Under the pieces are notes generated by a model. That model did no database searches and was not told the DNA's origin. It saw nothing but the letters and a program-made list of their open reading frames with translations. Shown piece by piece: positions 8,494 to 18,023 of a stretch of DNA of 64,000 nt. Within the stretch, counting starts at the first letter, position 1. Each line of letters starts with the position of its first letter. The position numbers were made by a program, and so were the translations under genes. The stretch is from Candidatus Fredericiella danica (GTDB taxonomy: Bacteria > Chloroflexota > Anaerolineae > Caldilineales > Caldilineaceae): contig JADJPH010000031.1 in NCBI GenBank assembly GCA_016713335.1, positions 24,658 through 88,657 on the forward strand, written 5' to 3'.

Positions 8494-10059
8494 TCAACTG
8501 CGGAGCGCCCGCTTTGGAAAGGTGACAACGGCGCGCGTTCCTGAAATCGTTTCGACCGGCGGTCCGGCCTCCCCGGCAATAGCGTGGTCGCCGGCATCGA
8601 CGGCACGCTGCTCCATGACGATCCTGCCTTTGAGGTCGTCGGTTACCAGCGTTAATACGATATGCAGCCCCAGACTACTGGTCGGCTGGGCAATGTCAAA
8701 GCCAGGCGGCAGGCCATTCCCGTCATCCTCGATGCAAATGCGAACTGCATCGCCCAGGTCATCCAGCGCAATGTTGATCCGTCCATCGGGGCGCCCTTTT
8801 AGGCCATGTTCAACGGCGTTCAATAGCAGTTCGTTGATCACCATGGCGAGCGGTGTTGCCTGGCTTGCAGGCACGCGCACGTTGGGCCCCTGCACTTGAA
8901 TGAAGATCGCCTGATCCGGGCTGGCCGAGACCTGCTGCACCTGGGTCCCGATGCGCTGGCAAACATCTTTGACGTTGATCGCACGATTCTCGTCATGGCT
9001 CATGAATTCGTGGATGACGGCCATACTCAAGACCCGATTGACGGCGTCGTTGATATGCTGCCGGGCCTCGTCGTTCTGGACGCGACGCGCCTGGATCCGC
9101 AAGATTGCGGCGATGTTCTGCAGATTATTTTTGACGCGATGATGCACTTCTTGAATGATCGCCGACTTGACGTTGAGTTCGCGCTGTTTCTGGACGGCCT
9201 CGGTGGCGTTGTGGATCAGGACCATGACAGCGTCAACGGTCTGTTCACGGCCACCACCGCCAAGCGACCACTCCCAGGGGAACGAAAGCCAATTGGTGCG
9301 CCAATGCTGCGTCGGCATCCGCAGCGGCACGGCAATCCGAACCCAAATCCGCCCGTCATCCGTTTCATGGCGCTGCTGGTCTGCGCGCTGCGTGGAAAAT
9401 ACGTGCTCCACCAATTCGACATCCTGCGGCTCCAGCGCCGTCAACGGCTGTGCGCTCACTTCAGGGATGATGCCGATGCTGCGAAACAGATTTGCGGCGA
9501 TCCCGCTCATGTAAAGAATGGAGCGATGGGTGTCGACCAGGTAAATGCCATCGTACAGGCTGAATGGGCCCAACCCTGCGGCGCTCTCCAGCGCTCCTCC
9601 GGCGCACATTTCCTGCATCCAGACGACAGCTTGCCGGAAATGGCGGTTACGCCGGCGCTGGCGTTCATGGGCGATCATGTTGGTTTCAACCATCATGGCG
9701 GCGATGACGCGACCATCTTCCGTGTGCACAGGAAAGACATCTTGAATAATCGGTGCACCGTCGAATGGCACCTCGCGTTGGCGCCGCCCGCCACTGCCTG
9801 ATCGCAGGGCCTGAAAGAGCAGGGGCTGTTCTTCCGCCGTAAAGACGCGCGTCGTGGCATTCAGCTTATAGAGTGAGGAAATGGAGTTTGGAACGGCGTG
9901 AAGGTTGACAATGGCGTGGCTGGCGTCCTGCAAGGTGCAGAGCAGGATATCCGCGCGGCTGACATCCGCGGTGATTTGCAGCCCGGCCTCGACTTTGCGT
10001 AGAAGTTCCAGATCTTGCGGGGATATCTGGGCGCTGTGGGACGCAGAATTGTCCGCCAT
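8494..10059 (-). CDS. HisKA_2-type sensor histidine kinase (PdtaS-like)
   Basis: About 521 residues. An N-terminal sensor region (residues 1-160, GAF-like kinase N-domain) is followed by a PAS-like segment around YDGIYLVDTHRSILYMSG. The HisKA_2 phospho-acceptor motif is QEVHHRVKNNLQNIAAIL, and the HATPase region has VINELLLNAVEHG, CIEDDGNGLPPG and SLGLHIV. No membrane helix is seen, so it is probably cytoplasmic. It is followed 132 bases later by the ANTAR regulator, a pairing known for PdtaS/PdtaR. ATG 10059 is preferred over the TTG at 10089 because homology begins after it. Confidence 0.9.
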   Translation of the reverse strand: MADNSASHSAQISPQDLELLRKVEAGLQITADVSRADILLCTLQDASHAIVNLHAVPNSISSLYKLNATTRVFTAEEQPLLFQALRSGSGGRRQREVPFDGAPIIQDVFPVHTEDGRVIAAMMVETNMIAHERQRRRNRHFRQAVVWMQEMCAGGALESAAGLGPFSLYDGIYLVDTHRSILYMSGIAANLFRSIGIIPEVSAQPLTALEPQDVELVEHVFSTQRADQQRHETDDGRIWVRIAVPLRMPTQHWRTNWLSFPWEWSLGGGGREQTVDAVMVLIHNATEAVQKQRELNVKSAIIQEVHHRVKNNLQNIAAILRIQARRVQNDEARQHINDAVNRVLSMAVIHEFMSHDENRAINVKDVCQRIGTQVQQVSASPDQAIFIQVQGPNVRVPASQATPLAMVINELLLNAVEHGLKGRPDGRINIALDDLGDAVRICIEDDGNGLPPGFDIAQPTSSLGLHIVLTLVTDDLKGRIVMEQRAVDAGDHAIAGEAGPPVETISGTRAVVTFPKRALRS

Positions 10060-10094
10060 AATTCGCCCGCCATTGGGCAATGGGAACAACGACT

Positions 10095-10136
10095 AAAAAG
10101 AAAAAGCTCCCACCCGCTGTGCCCGGCAGGAGCTTT
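10095..10136 (-). terminator. rho-independent terminator after tRNA-Pro
   Basis: On the minus strand AAAGCTCC and GGAGCTTT form an 8-bp stem (10103-10136), followed by a TTTTTCTTTTT run (to about 10095). It lies immediately downstream of tRNA-Pro and just before the kinase gene, so it should end the tRNA transcript. Confidence 0.85.
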
Positions 10137-10144
10137 CGGTTCAG

Positions 10145-10219
<75 letters not shown>

Positions 10220-10260
10220 GTTCAACGAAGGAGGAGTGTAGCATAGGGGAGTGAGGAATG

Positions 10261-10334
10261 CAAAGAGACAAAGAGACGAAGAGACAAAGAGACAAAGAGA
10301 CAGGGAGACAGGGAGACAGAGGGAGACAGGGAGG
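10261..10334. repeat. 8-bp tandem repeat block (CAAAGAGA/CAGGGAGA)
   Basis: About nine units: five CAAAGAGA-type units grade into CAGGGAGA units, with one 10-base unit (317-326) breaking the period. Same unit and same gradation as the block at 705-792. It lies 36 bases downstream of the fmt stop and upstream of tRNA-Pro. Confidence 0.9.
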
Positions 10335-10369
10335 GGAAGAGTGTCACCTTCTGATGATTCGGGCCAGGG

Positions 10370-11347
10370 TTATGGCGCTGCGTTTGAATCGGGAAGAAGG
10401 GCGCCGACAAAGGTAGGGGCGCCGTTGATGAAGGATTGGATGTCCATCGGCTTTTTGCCGGCAGGTTGAACCAACCGGAGCAGGAGGAGGCCGTCGCCTG
10501 TACCAACCGCGATGCCGGCTTGGGTGCGGACGACGTGGCCCGGTTCGGTGTTTCCGGTTGTCACTTCAGCAGCCAGCACCTTGAAGGGTTCGCTTCGCCA
10601 GCGCGTATAGGCGGCTGGCCAGGGTGTATAGGCACGCGTCATGCGTTCGATATGGGCAGCAGGCTGCCGCCAGTCAATGAGTCCAGCCTCTTTTTTGATC
10701 TGCTTGACGACATTGGGCGTACCCGGCAAGTCACTTTGTGGGATGGGGGCCAGATCGCCGGCCAGCCAGGTGGGCAGAGTCTCTACCAGCAGATCCGCGC
10801 CCTGTTCTGCCAGACGTTGGCTGAGCGTCTCCGTTGTGTCGCCGGCAAAGATCGGTTGCCGCGCCTGACGCAACACCGGGCCTGTGTCTAATCCCGCGTC
10901 CATCAACATGATGGTGATGCCCGTTTGCGCCTGCCCGTCGAGCAACACGGCCATGATCGGCGAGGCGCCGCGATAGGCGGGCAACAGGCTGGCATGTACA
11001 TTCAGACACCCGAAGGTCGGGATTTCAAGCACGCTGCGCGGGAGGAGCAGCCCATAGGCGGCGACGGCGATCAGATCGGGGGCCAGATTTCGAATTGCTT
11101 CCACTGCGTCCGGATCTTTGCGCAATGACGCCGGCTGCAACGTGAGGATGTCGTGTTGTGCCGCGTACTGTTTCACCGGGCTGGCGACAAGTTGCTTACC
11201 CCGGCCTGCCGGTCGATCCGGCTGAGTGGCGACCGCCACCACCTGCCAACCCTGCTCGACGCTCCGTTCGTGGAGGCGGCGCAGCGATGGCACGGCAAAT
11301 TCAGGGGTGCCCATGAAAAGAATGCGAATGGTGGGTGTGTGCGTCAT
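10370..11347 (-). CDS. fmt: methionyl-tRNA formyltransferase
   Basis: Transfers a formyl group from 10-formyl-THF to Met-tRNA(fMet) for translation initiation. About 325 residues, usual length. Visible motifs: RILFMGTPEFAVPSL at the N-terminus, TQPDRPAGRGK (tRNA-contacting loop), the catalytic region NVHASLLPAYRGASP, ITIMLMDAGLDTGPVL, and a C-terminal domain with YTPWPAAYTRW. The ATG at 11347 is chosen because the family sequence begins a few residues later; ATG 11356 is also possible. No def gene is adjacent. Confidence 0.95.
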   Translation of the reverse strand: MTHTPTIRILFMGTPEFAVPSLRRLHERSVEQGWQVVAVATQPDRPAGRGKQLVASPVKQYAAQHDILTLQPASLRKDPDAVEAIRNLAPDLIAVAAYGLLLPRSVLEIPTFGCLNVHASLLPAYRGASPIMAVLLDGQAQTGITIMLMDAGLDTGPVLRQARQPIFAGDTTETLSQRLAEQGADLLVETLPTWLAGDLAPIPQSDLPGTPNVVKQIKKEAGLIDWRQPAAHIERMTRAYTPWPAAYTRWRSEPFKVLAAEVTTGNTEPGHVVRTQAGIAVGTGDGLLLLRLVQPAGKKPMDIQSFINGAPTFVGALLPDSNAAP

Positions 11348-11531
11348 GGTGCACATTCTATCATTGATGGGGCACTCGCGGGTGAATTCCGAAAACCGAA
11401 AGCCCACGCAATGAAACTTTCGTGCCGGCGGTGCGTATTGTCATGCAGAACGAAGTAGAATACGTTGCGCTGCAAGACTCGCGCCGGCGAGGGCGCTGCA
11501 ACGGCAAGCAGAAGATTTGTGGAGGTTACCG

Positions 11532-12104
11532 ATGGCAGACGAACAGACCACGCAGGGGAGCGCACAGCCGCAAGGCCAGCCGCCTGCACAAAATACACCC
11601 AACCCTCAGATCCCGATCGAGCAGACGCCCGCCGAGCGCTTTGCAAGTGAGGCAATGGCTCACACCGGCCAGGCCGCAGATGCGTTGCGCAAAGGCGAAC
11701 TGATGCAGAACAGCGAGATCGATCCGCTGGCCGACAGCGACGACCGGCTGATTGCGCTGCTGAGTTACCTCACGCAGATCGTGATCCCGGTGATCATGCC
11801 GATCATCGTGTTGTTGAGCGAGAGCAGCAAGAAGCGGCCATTCCAACGGTATCATGCGATGCAGAGCCTGGCGTTCACGGTGCTCTTCTGGTCGCTGATC
11901 ATCTTGACCACCTTTGGACTGGTCCTCATCCAGATCATCCCATTCATTGGCCAGTTGATTGCGTTCATGTTTGGGTGCCTGATGCCGTTTATCTGGTTCG
12001 CCCAGGCGCTGCTCCTGATTTACTACGGGTTCCAGGCGTACAAGGGACGGCGCTTTGCGATCCCGGGGCTGACAAGTTTCCTGCGCGATCAGAATTGGCT
12101 GTGA
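11532..12104 (+). CDS. DUF4870-type small membrane protein
   Basis: 190 residues. The first 65 residues are Gln/Pro-rich and probably disordered. A membrane region follows with three helices: LIALLSYLTQIVIPVIMPIIVLL, FTVLFWSLIILTTFGLVL and FMFGCLMPFIWFAQALLLIYY, with SSKKRPFQRYHAMQSL between helices 1 and 2. This KxxFxxYHAxQSL pattern is typical of DUF4870/Tic20-like proteins. The function is unknown. ATG 11532 has GGAGG six bases upstream. Confidence 0.8.
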   Translation: MADEQTTQGSAQPQGQPPAQNTPNPQIPIEQTPAERFASEAMAHTGQAADALRKGELMQNSEIDPLADSDDRLIALLSYLTQIVIPVIMPIIVLLSESSKKRPFQRYHAMQSLAFTVLFWSLIILTTFGLVLIQIIPFIGQLIAFMFGCLMPFIWFAQALLLIYYGFQAYKGRRFAIPGLTSFLRDQNWL

Positions 12105-12158
12105 GTCCTGCGCCGGCAGGCGCTTGAACTGAGTAATAACCGAACAGGGTGTTTGATG

Positions 12159-12190
12159 CCGGGGCGGCGATCGAGAGATCGCCGCCCCGG
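12159..12190. repeat. perfect 14-bp inverted repeat, GC-rich hairpin
   Basis: CCGGGGCGGCGATC (12159-12172) and its exact reverse complement (12177-12190) are separated by GAGA. It is 55 bases downstream of the DUF4870 gene. It could act as a transcript end or 3' stabiliser, but there is no U-run. Confidence 0.85.
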
Positions 12191-12235
12191 CGCGGGGGAA
12201 ATGGTCCATTGTCCGTCTTCCGGCAGAGGGAAACG

Positions 12236-12310
12236 GTAGGGACACCGGCATCGCCGTGTCCGTGGCCACCGCCGAAGATTCTCGTAGGGACACCGGCACT
12301 GCCGTGTCCG
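12236..12310. repeat. 75-bp two-hairpin intergenic repeat, copy 1
   Basis: Two GTAGGGACACCGGCA-type hairpins (12236-12262 and 12284-12310, each a GGACA-CGGC / GCCG-TGTCC stem) are joined by the linker GCCACCGCCGAAGATTCTC. The same arrangement, including the linker with three changes, occurs at 32332-32406. Part of the 450-base gene-free stretch 12105-12555, which also holds the palindrome at 12159 and the promoter at 12410. Confidence 0.85.
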
Positions 12311-12409
12311 GCCACATACGCCGCACAAGACTTATTGATGATTCTGGCGGCCAATATTGATAAAACGAAGCTCAAAATCAATTAAGTTAATAAAAATCAA
12401 AGTTAGGTA

Positions 12410-12437
12410 TTGACAATTCTTAAAATAGTGCTATTCT
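12410..12437 (+). promoter_or_regulatory. sigma-70-type promoter of the DUF2089/DUF4097 set
   Basis: TTGACA (12410-12415), a 16-base spacer and TATTCT (12432-12437) lie in an unusually AT-rich stretch. This is the only such element in this intergenic region and points toward the gene at 12556. Confidence 0.7.
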
Positions 12438-12451
12438 GGTTTTAGAAAACC
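12438..12451. promoter_or_regulatory. palindromic candidate operator at the transcription start
   Basis: GGTTTTAGAAAACC, 6-bp arms around AG, lies directly after the -10 hexamer, where a bound repressor would block initiation. The DUF2089 protein encoded downstream has a predicted helix-turn-helix-like region and is one candidate binder (inference). Confidence 0.45.
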
Positions 12452-12555
12452 AAAGCCAAGTCGTCAAAAACTGAAACCAGACGTTTTGAACTGCCGAGGA
12501 ATTGCAAGTAGTGCGCCCCTTACATGATGTTTGCAGGGCGGAGGGAACCACGGTT

Positions 12556-12882
12556 ATGGACGCTTACAATCCACATCTCTTGCAGCACTTGAGTCAGTTG
12601 CACCGTGAGGAGTTGCAGGCGGTGGCGCACCACCATCGGCTGGCGCAGTGCTGCCCTGCGGCGAAAGGCTTCAGCGCCAACATCGTGCATGGCGTCGGTG
12701 CATGGCTGGAACGGACCGGCCGGCGCATGCAGGGCAAGACCGCCGGCCCAGCGGCCCACTGCCGCCGCCAAGTCCGCGACTTTCTGAGCCAACCTACCAG
12801 TTGGTTGGCGGTACGGTTGGGTCAGGCGCCGGGCTGCGCGCATGAGATGCACTTATCCGGTGCGCTGTCACATCGCATGTAA
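12556..12882 (+). CDS. small hypothetical protein
   Basis: 108 residues, not recognised. It is His/Arg/Gln-rich, with an N-terminal helix-prone part (YNPHLLQHLSQLHREELQAVAHHH) and several cysteines, and no membrane helix. The start ATG has GAGGG about ten bases upstream and lies about 110 bases after the promoter at 12410. It is the first gene before DUF2089 (gap 71 bases), so if real it is co-transcribed. Its coding nature rests mainly on position and ribosome-binding site. Confidence 0.5.
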   Translation: MDAYNPHLLQHLSQLHREELQAVAHHHRLAQCCPAAKGFSANIVHGVGAWLERTGRRMQGKTAGPAAHCRRQVRDFLSQPTSWLAVRLGQAPGCAHEMHLSGALSHRM

Positions 12883-12953
12883 CCAGGGGCGACAGCCGGC
12901 AGCCCGGCAAACCGGACGCCTACCGACGTTTCTATTTCGTCAGGAGGATTTCT

Positions 12954-13352
12954 ATGTTGCCACTCCCACGTCAATGCCCGATCACGGGTGGGGAGATTGT
13001 CGTCACCCGCATCTATTGTCCGGATGCGGATCTGACCATCGAAGGGCGCTTCGCCGTCGAGCAGCCGCCCTTTGCACAGTTGTCAGCGGAACAGTTGCGC
13101 TTTGTGGAGGTCTTCGTCCGCAACGAGGGCAAACTGAACCGGATGGAAGACGATCTGGGGTTGTCGTATCCCACGATCCGCAGCCGGCTCCACGAAATTA
13201 TCCGTGCGTTGGGCTATGAGCCTGGCAAGGACGAACCGGCCCCGCCGCCACCTGCGCCACCGGCGCCCGACCGGGCGGTGATCCTGGCCGAACTTGATGC
13301 AGGTCGCATTTCCTTTGATGAAGCGATGCAGCGTCTGCAGGGAGGCGGCTGA
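12954..13352 (+). CDS. DUF2089-family protein with C-terminal SHOCT-like motif
   Basis: 132 residues. The family pattern is clear: CPITGGEIVVTRIYC near the N-terminus, LTIEGRFAVEQ, LSAEQLRFVEVFVRNEGKLN, then LGLSYPTIRSRLHEIIRALG, which looks like a helix-turn-helix. After a proline-rich linker it ends in VILAELDAGRISFDEAMQRL, the same short motif found in the next two proteins. The function is not established; a DNA-binding regulator is likely. AGGAGG lies six bases before the ATG. The stop overlaps the next start (TGATG), so translation is coupled. Confidence 0.85.
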   Translation: MLPLPRQCPITGGEIVVTRIYCPDADLTIEGRFAVEQPPFAQLSAEQLRFVEVFVRNEGKLNRMEDDLGLSYPTIRSRLHEIIRALGYEPGKDEPAPPPPAPPAPDRAVILAELDAGRISFDEAMQRLQGGG

Positions 13353-14565
13353 TGGGTGTGCCACGGTCGATTGAAGTGGGAATTGCCCCGGTGATCGTGA
13401 TGAAGCGTGTTTCCGGTGACCTCACCATCAGCGGTTGGGATCGCCCCGAACTCCAGATTCGCGCACGCCATGCCCGGAACACCGACGAAATCGGTGTAAA
13501 CACACTGGGGGAAATCATCGAGATCAGCAGTCACGATGATTGTGTCATCCAGGCGCCGCTGCAGTCACAGTTGCAGATCGAGCAGGTCGATGGCGACCTG
13601 ACCGTGCACATGGTGCTGGGCAGCATCACGATTGGCAGCGCCAACGGTGACGCCGCCCTGGCCAGCGTCGGCGCCACGACGATCGGACGGGTGAGCGGTG
13701 ACTTGAGCGCCCGCGGCATCGCCGGCAGTTTTGTCGTCAACAAAATCAGCGGTGATGCCAGGATCGTCCAGGTCGCAGGCGCCGCACAACTGGGCCAGGT
13801 AAGCGGCGATGCCACGCTCAGTGAGATCGTCGGCAATGTCGAGTGCGCAGCAAGCGGTGATGTCAAGTTGCTGCTCAATCTGGCCCCAAATCAGCACGTA
13901 TCCGCCGAGGCGAGTGGCGACCTCTCCTGCCACATCCAGACCGATGCTGGGGCCAAGGTCGAACTGGAAGCAGACGGCGACATTCGCATCAAAAACCTGG
14001 GGGAGACGCGGCGCGCTTCGCACACAACCCTTGCCTTCCAATGGGTGACGGCGCCGCTCTGCTCGCGCTCAAGGCGAATGGGGACATCACCCTGAAAGGC
14101 GTGGATCTGGCGCGTTTTGCTTCCGATTTTGGCGTCGTGATGGGAGCGGACATCGAGATGAGCGAGGAGATGGGCCGGCGCGCCGCCGAGCTAAGCCAGC
14201 AGATCTCGGCGCAAGTGGAAGTGCAAATGAACGCCATGACCCGTGAGCTGGAACAGAAACTGGATCGTATGGGTGACAACGAAGAGATGGCGATGCGCGT
14301 GCAGGAGCGGGTCACCTCAGCCCTGCGCCGCGCCGAGGAGAAGCTGGCCGACGCCATGCGCAAGATGGAAGTGCGCACCCAGGAGAACGAAGCGCGCGGC
14401 CGGCGCAAGGGCTATGGCGCGCCACCGCCACCCGCACCGCCACCGCCCAAGCGCCCATCCACCACGGATGAAGAGCGGATGATGGTGTTGCGGATGGTTG
14501 AACAGGGCAAGATTTCTGTCGAGCAGGCCGAAAAACTGCTCGCGGCATTGAACGGACAGCGATAG
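13352..14565 (+). CDS. DUF4097-type beta-helix protein with coiled coil and SHOCT-like C-terminus, one frameshift
   Basis: About 404 residues after correction. Residues 1-250 are repeated short beta units of the adhesin/DUF4097 kind, each with a [VI]SGD or NGD turn (VSGDLTISG, ANGDAALAS, VSGDLSARG, ISGDARIVQ, VSGDATLSE, ASGDVKLLL, ASGDLSCHI, ADGDIRIKN, ANGDITLKG). A charged coiled-coil segment (about 265-345) and a Pro-rich linker follow, then MMVLRMVEQGKISVEQAEKL. Near 14040 the frame shifts at CCAATGG; adding one A restores TLAFQMGDGAALLALKANG. No signal peptide is seen, so it may be cytoplasmic despite the adhesin-like repeat. Coupled to DUF2089 upstream. Confidence 0.8.
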
Positions 14566-14589
14566 TTCGAGGAGTTTTTCCAAGGAGAA

Positions 14590-15009
14590 ATGAGTATGCC
14601 TGCCACAGAAGAACGCATGGTGATCCTGCGCATGGTTGAACAAGGAAAGATTTCGCCCGAAGAAGGCGCCCGGCTATTGGGCGCAATGGGCATCGCGGAT
14701 AGTGAACCGGAGATCGCCCCTGAACCTGCCATGCCATACGGCAGCCCGCAGGGCGTCGCCGGTGAGCGCAGTTCCACCCTGAATGGACGCCAATTCCGCG
14801 TACGCGTCACCAATGGACTCACCGGCAAGCAGAAGGTGAGCGTGAACATTCCGTTGAGCGTTGTCGACGTGGGTCTACGGTTTGTGCCACAAAATTCCAA
14901 ATTCGACGCGCAAGCGATCCGCAATGCCATTCAAAACGGCATGAGTGGCCGCATTGTTGACGTGATGGACGACGACAAGGGCGACCGGGTGGAGATCTTC
15001 ATCGAGTAG
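14590..15009 (+). CDS. SHOCT-like-motif protein with conserved C-terminal domain
   Basis: 139 residues. It opens with MVILRMVEQGKISPEEGARL, almost identical to the end of the preceding DUF4097 protein. It ends in a domain (FRVRVTNGLTGKQKVSVNIP, VVDVGLRFVP, IVDVMDDDKGDRVEIFIE) like that next to DUF4097 segments in YvlB/LiaX-type proteins of the envelope-stress kind. AAGGAG precedes the start. Last gene of the set; the three partners probably act together (inference). Confidence 0.75.
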   Translation: MSMPATEERMVILRMVEQGKISPEEGARLLGAMGIADSEPEIAPEPAMPYGSPQGVAGERSSTLNGRQFRVRVTNGLTGKQKVSVNIPLSVVDVGLRFVPQNSKFDAQAIRNAIQNGMSGRIVDVMDDDKGDRVEIFIE

Positions 15010-15057
15010 CCCGATCCCTTCTGCAGTTCTTTGGGGCGACGTGTCTTGTATGCTAGC

Positions 15058-16856
15058 ATGGCAGACATGGTCGCCCCTTCTCCTACGCACTGGCCCCCAA
15101 TTCAGCAGTACATTGAAAACGATCGCATTGATCGTTTTTTGCGCGTTGTCCCTGAACTCGACCCGATTTTTCGCCGGTACATGGCATCCGACCACTGCCC
15201 CGGCATTGCCTATGGCGTCGTTGTCGACGGCGAACTGGTATACACACAGGGGCTCGGCGTCCGCGATGTCGCCTCACAGGCGCCCGACGATGCGGACACG
15301 GTTTTTCGCATTGCTTCGATGACCAAGAGCTTTGTCGCGCTGGCGATTTTGCAACTTCGCGACCAAGGGAAACTTCGCCTGGATGACCCAGTCGTACTGT
15401 ACTGTCCGGAGTTGGCTGCCCTGAAAACCCCACACATGACTCCCATGCGATCACGCTGCGCGATCTCTTGACCATGGGCGCCGGATGGCCTCAGGATGAC
15501 CCGTGGGCGGATCGCCAGGTCTACCTTCACGACACCGCCCTAAGTGCGCTCCTCCACGCGGGCGTCACCTTCTCGAACGCCCCCGGGGTTGCGTTTGAGT
15601 ACTCGAACCTTGGATACATGGTGCTCGGCCGCGTGATCACGCACGCGACGGGAATACCGGCCATTGCGTACATCAACCAGGCGATTCTGCGCCCACTCGG
15701 CATGATGAGCACTTGCTGGAATCCTGACGACGTCGCCCCAGAGCAACTTGCCCACGGGTACAATTGGCGCGATGGCGAGTGGCTTGAGGAGGATCTCTTG
15801 CCATCCGGTGGGGATGTCGCGGGCTTCGGCGGCATTTTCAGTTCGGTGCGTGACCTGGCGCACTGGGTCGGCTTATTTCAGTCGGCGTGGCCGGCGCGCA
15901 ATGAACCAGATGGTGGCTTGCTCCGGCGGAGTTCGCTGCGTGAAATGCAACAGGGCGCCCGGATTCGCTCCGTCGATATTGCGAGCGCAGCCATTGATCA
16001 GCCCATGACGGCGTTGTTTGGTTGTTACGCCATGGGGTTGGTGGAAACGCGCAACGGCCGCTGGACGGCGGTCGGACACTCCGGTGGGCTGCCCGGCTTT
16101 GGCTCGCACATGCGGTGGGCGCCCGAGTATGGCGTTGGGATCATCGGGTTGGCGAACAGCACCTATGCCGGGATGCATGAGGCCTGTCGCCGGGCCCTGG
16201 ATTGCTTGATCGACCGCAGTGGCGCGCAGCCACGGTGCTGGGCGCCAGCGCAAGCGCTTGGTGCGGCGCGGGAGGCGGTCAACAGCCTCCTTACGGCCTG
16301 GGACGACGATCTTGCCGATGCACTCTTTGCAAGCAACTTCTTTCAGGATGAATCGCGGGAGCGGTGGCGTAACCGGCTATCAGCATTGCGCAACCGGCAT
16401 GGCGCCCTCAAGTCACAGGACGCCTTCGAGATTGAAAACTGGCTGCGTGGACGCTGGCGTGTGGCCGGAGAACGGGGCTGGTGCGACATCGCGCTGACGC
16501 TGACGCCCACCGTCCCGCCACGGGTGCAGGAAATGGAAATCTCGTCGACACTACCGCCCGCGCCGGCCATGCTGGCAGCGGGGCAGCAACTGGCTGATCT
16601 GATCAATCACCCAACCTGGCGCTCCCTCGCCAGGCTCGTTGCGCCCGCCGCAGAAAGGGAGCGGGTGTGGGATCAGGTGCGCATTGCCAACATCCTGTAC
16701 GGCCCCGTGACTTTGGACGAAACGGTTGCCGGCGATGGCGATGCGTGCGCGATTCTATGCTTCACCGGCGCCAAAGGCGCAGTCGAAGCTGAGCTTGTGG
16801 TCGATGCAGCCCGCAGGCGCTTTACAAAAATCGAGCTACGCCCGGTGCGCAACTAA
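15058..16856 (+). CDS. serine hydrolase, class C beta-lactamase/penicillin-binding-protein family, one frameshift
   Basis: About 599 residues. Catalytic Ser-x-x-Lys is in FRIASMTKSFVALAI, the Tyr-x-Asn motif in FEYSNLGYMVLGR, and the third motif in VGHSGGLPGFGSH. These define the AmpC/EstB fold; such enzymes are esterases, peptidases or beta-lactamases. No signal peptide is visible. About 240 C-terminal residues beyond the catalytic domain are of unknown role. The frame shifts near 15437; correction gives DSHAITLRDLLTMGAGWPQ in line with the family. Start 15058 is a choice among nearby ATGs. Confidence 0.85.
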
Positions 16857-16908
16857 TCTATCGGGTTCATTCAAACGGCTATCAATCGCTACGAATAGGA
16901 GAAGAACG

Positions 16909-17880
16909 ATGGAGTATCGACGACTCGGACATGCAGGTGTCAAAGTCAGTGTGTTGTCTTTTGGCGCGTGGGTGACCTTTGGGACACAGATGGCCGAAGA
17001 CAATGCCTATGAATGCATGAAGGCCGCCTATGACGCCGGGGTCAATTTTTTCGACAACGCAGAGGTCTATGCGAGCGGGCAGGCGGAAGAGATCATGGGC
17101 AAGGTGCTCAAACGCGCGGGCTGGCGCCGGGCCAACTACCTGGTCTCCACGAAATTCTTCTGGGGTCTCAATGAAGGGCCAAACGAGCGCAATACGCTCA
17201 ATCGAAAATACCTCATGCAGGCGATTGACGGTTCACTCCAGCGCATGCAAATGGACTACGTCGATTTGATCTTTGCACACCGCCCTGATCCCAACACGCC
17301 GATCGAAGAGACTGTGCGCGCCATGCATGACATCATTACGGCAGGCAAGGCGCTCTACTGGGGCACCTCGGAGTGGAGTGCGGCGGAAATCATGGAAGCA
17401 TGGCAGGTGGCGGAACGCCATCACCTCCACAAACCGCAGATGGAGCAGCCGCAGTACAACATGTTGTGGCGGCAGAAGGTGGAGAAAGAGTACGAGCGGC
17501 TCTACGACACCATCGGTCTGGGGCTGACCATTTGGAGCCCGCTGGCGTCAGGTCTGCTGACCGGCAAGTACAATGCCGGTGTGCCGGCCGACAGCCGCGC
17601 CAATCTGCCCGGCTATGAATGGCTGAAACCGATGATCACCAATCCGGAGCGTCTCAAAGTCGTGGTTGAGTTGAACGACATTGCGGCGGACCTCGGCGTG
17701 CCGCTGGCGCAACTGGCGCTGGCATGGGCGGCCAAAAATCCGCGCGTCAGCACCGTGATCACAGGCGCCAGCCGCGCATCACAGGTGGTCGAAAATATGA
17801 AGGCGCTGGAGGTTGTGCCCCAATTGACGCCCGATGTGATGAAACGAATTGAAGAAGTGTTGAAGAACAAACCTGAGTAG
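16909..17880 (+). CDS. aldo/keto reductase, K+-channel beta-subunit-like
   Basis: 323 residues, full length. NADPH-dependent reductase of the AKR6-like group: MEYRRLGHAGVKVSVLSFGAW, the catalytic Asp/Tyr in NFFDNAEVYASGQAEEIMG, Lys in LVSTKFFWG, YVDLIFAHRPDP, and a coenzyme-binding end (TVITGASRASQVVENMKAL). AGGAG lies upstream of ATG 16909. A gene for an ion channel follows at 18024; channel beta subunits are AKRs, so a functional link is possible but not shown. Confidence 0.93.
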   Translation: MEYRRLGHAGVKVSVLSFGAWVTFGTQMAEDNAYECMKAAYDAGVNFFDNAEVYASGQAEEIMGKVLKRAGWRRANYLVSTKFFWGLNEGPNERNTLNRKYLMQAIDGSLQRMQMDYVDLIFAHRPDPNTPIEETVRAMHDIITAGKALYWGTSEWSAAEIMEAWQVAERHHLHKPQMEQPQYNMLWRQKVEKEYERLYDTIGLGLTIWSPLASGLLTGKYNAGVPADSRANLPGYEWLKPMITNPERLKVVVELNDIAADLGVPLAQLALAWAAKNPRVSTVITGASRASQVVENMKALEVVPQLTPDVMKRIEEVLKNKPE

Positions 17881-18023
17881 CTCTTTCACTGCCCGCCTGC
17901 AGTGGGTTCGCCATCGCCCAGGCGCCCGCTGCAGGCACGCGGTGTCGCAGAAGTCGCAGATCCACAAACTGTAATCCTCGGCTACAATAGATGCAGGACA
18001 GGTGTTTCTTTCGGTGGCCGCAT

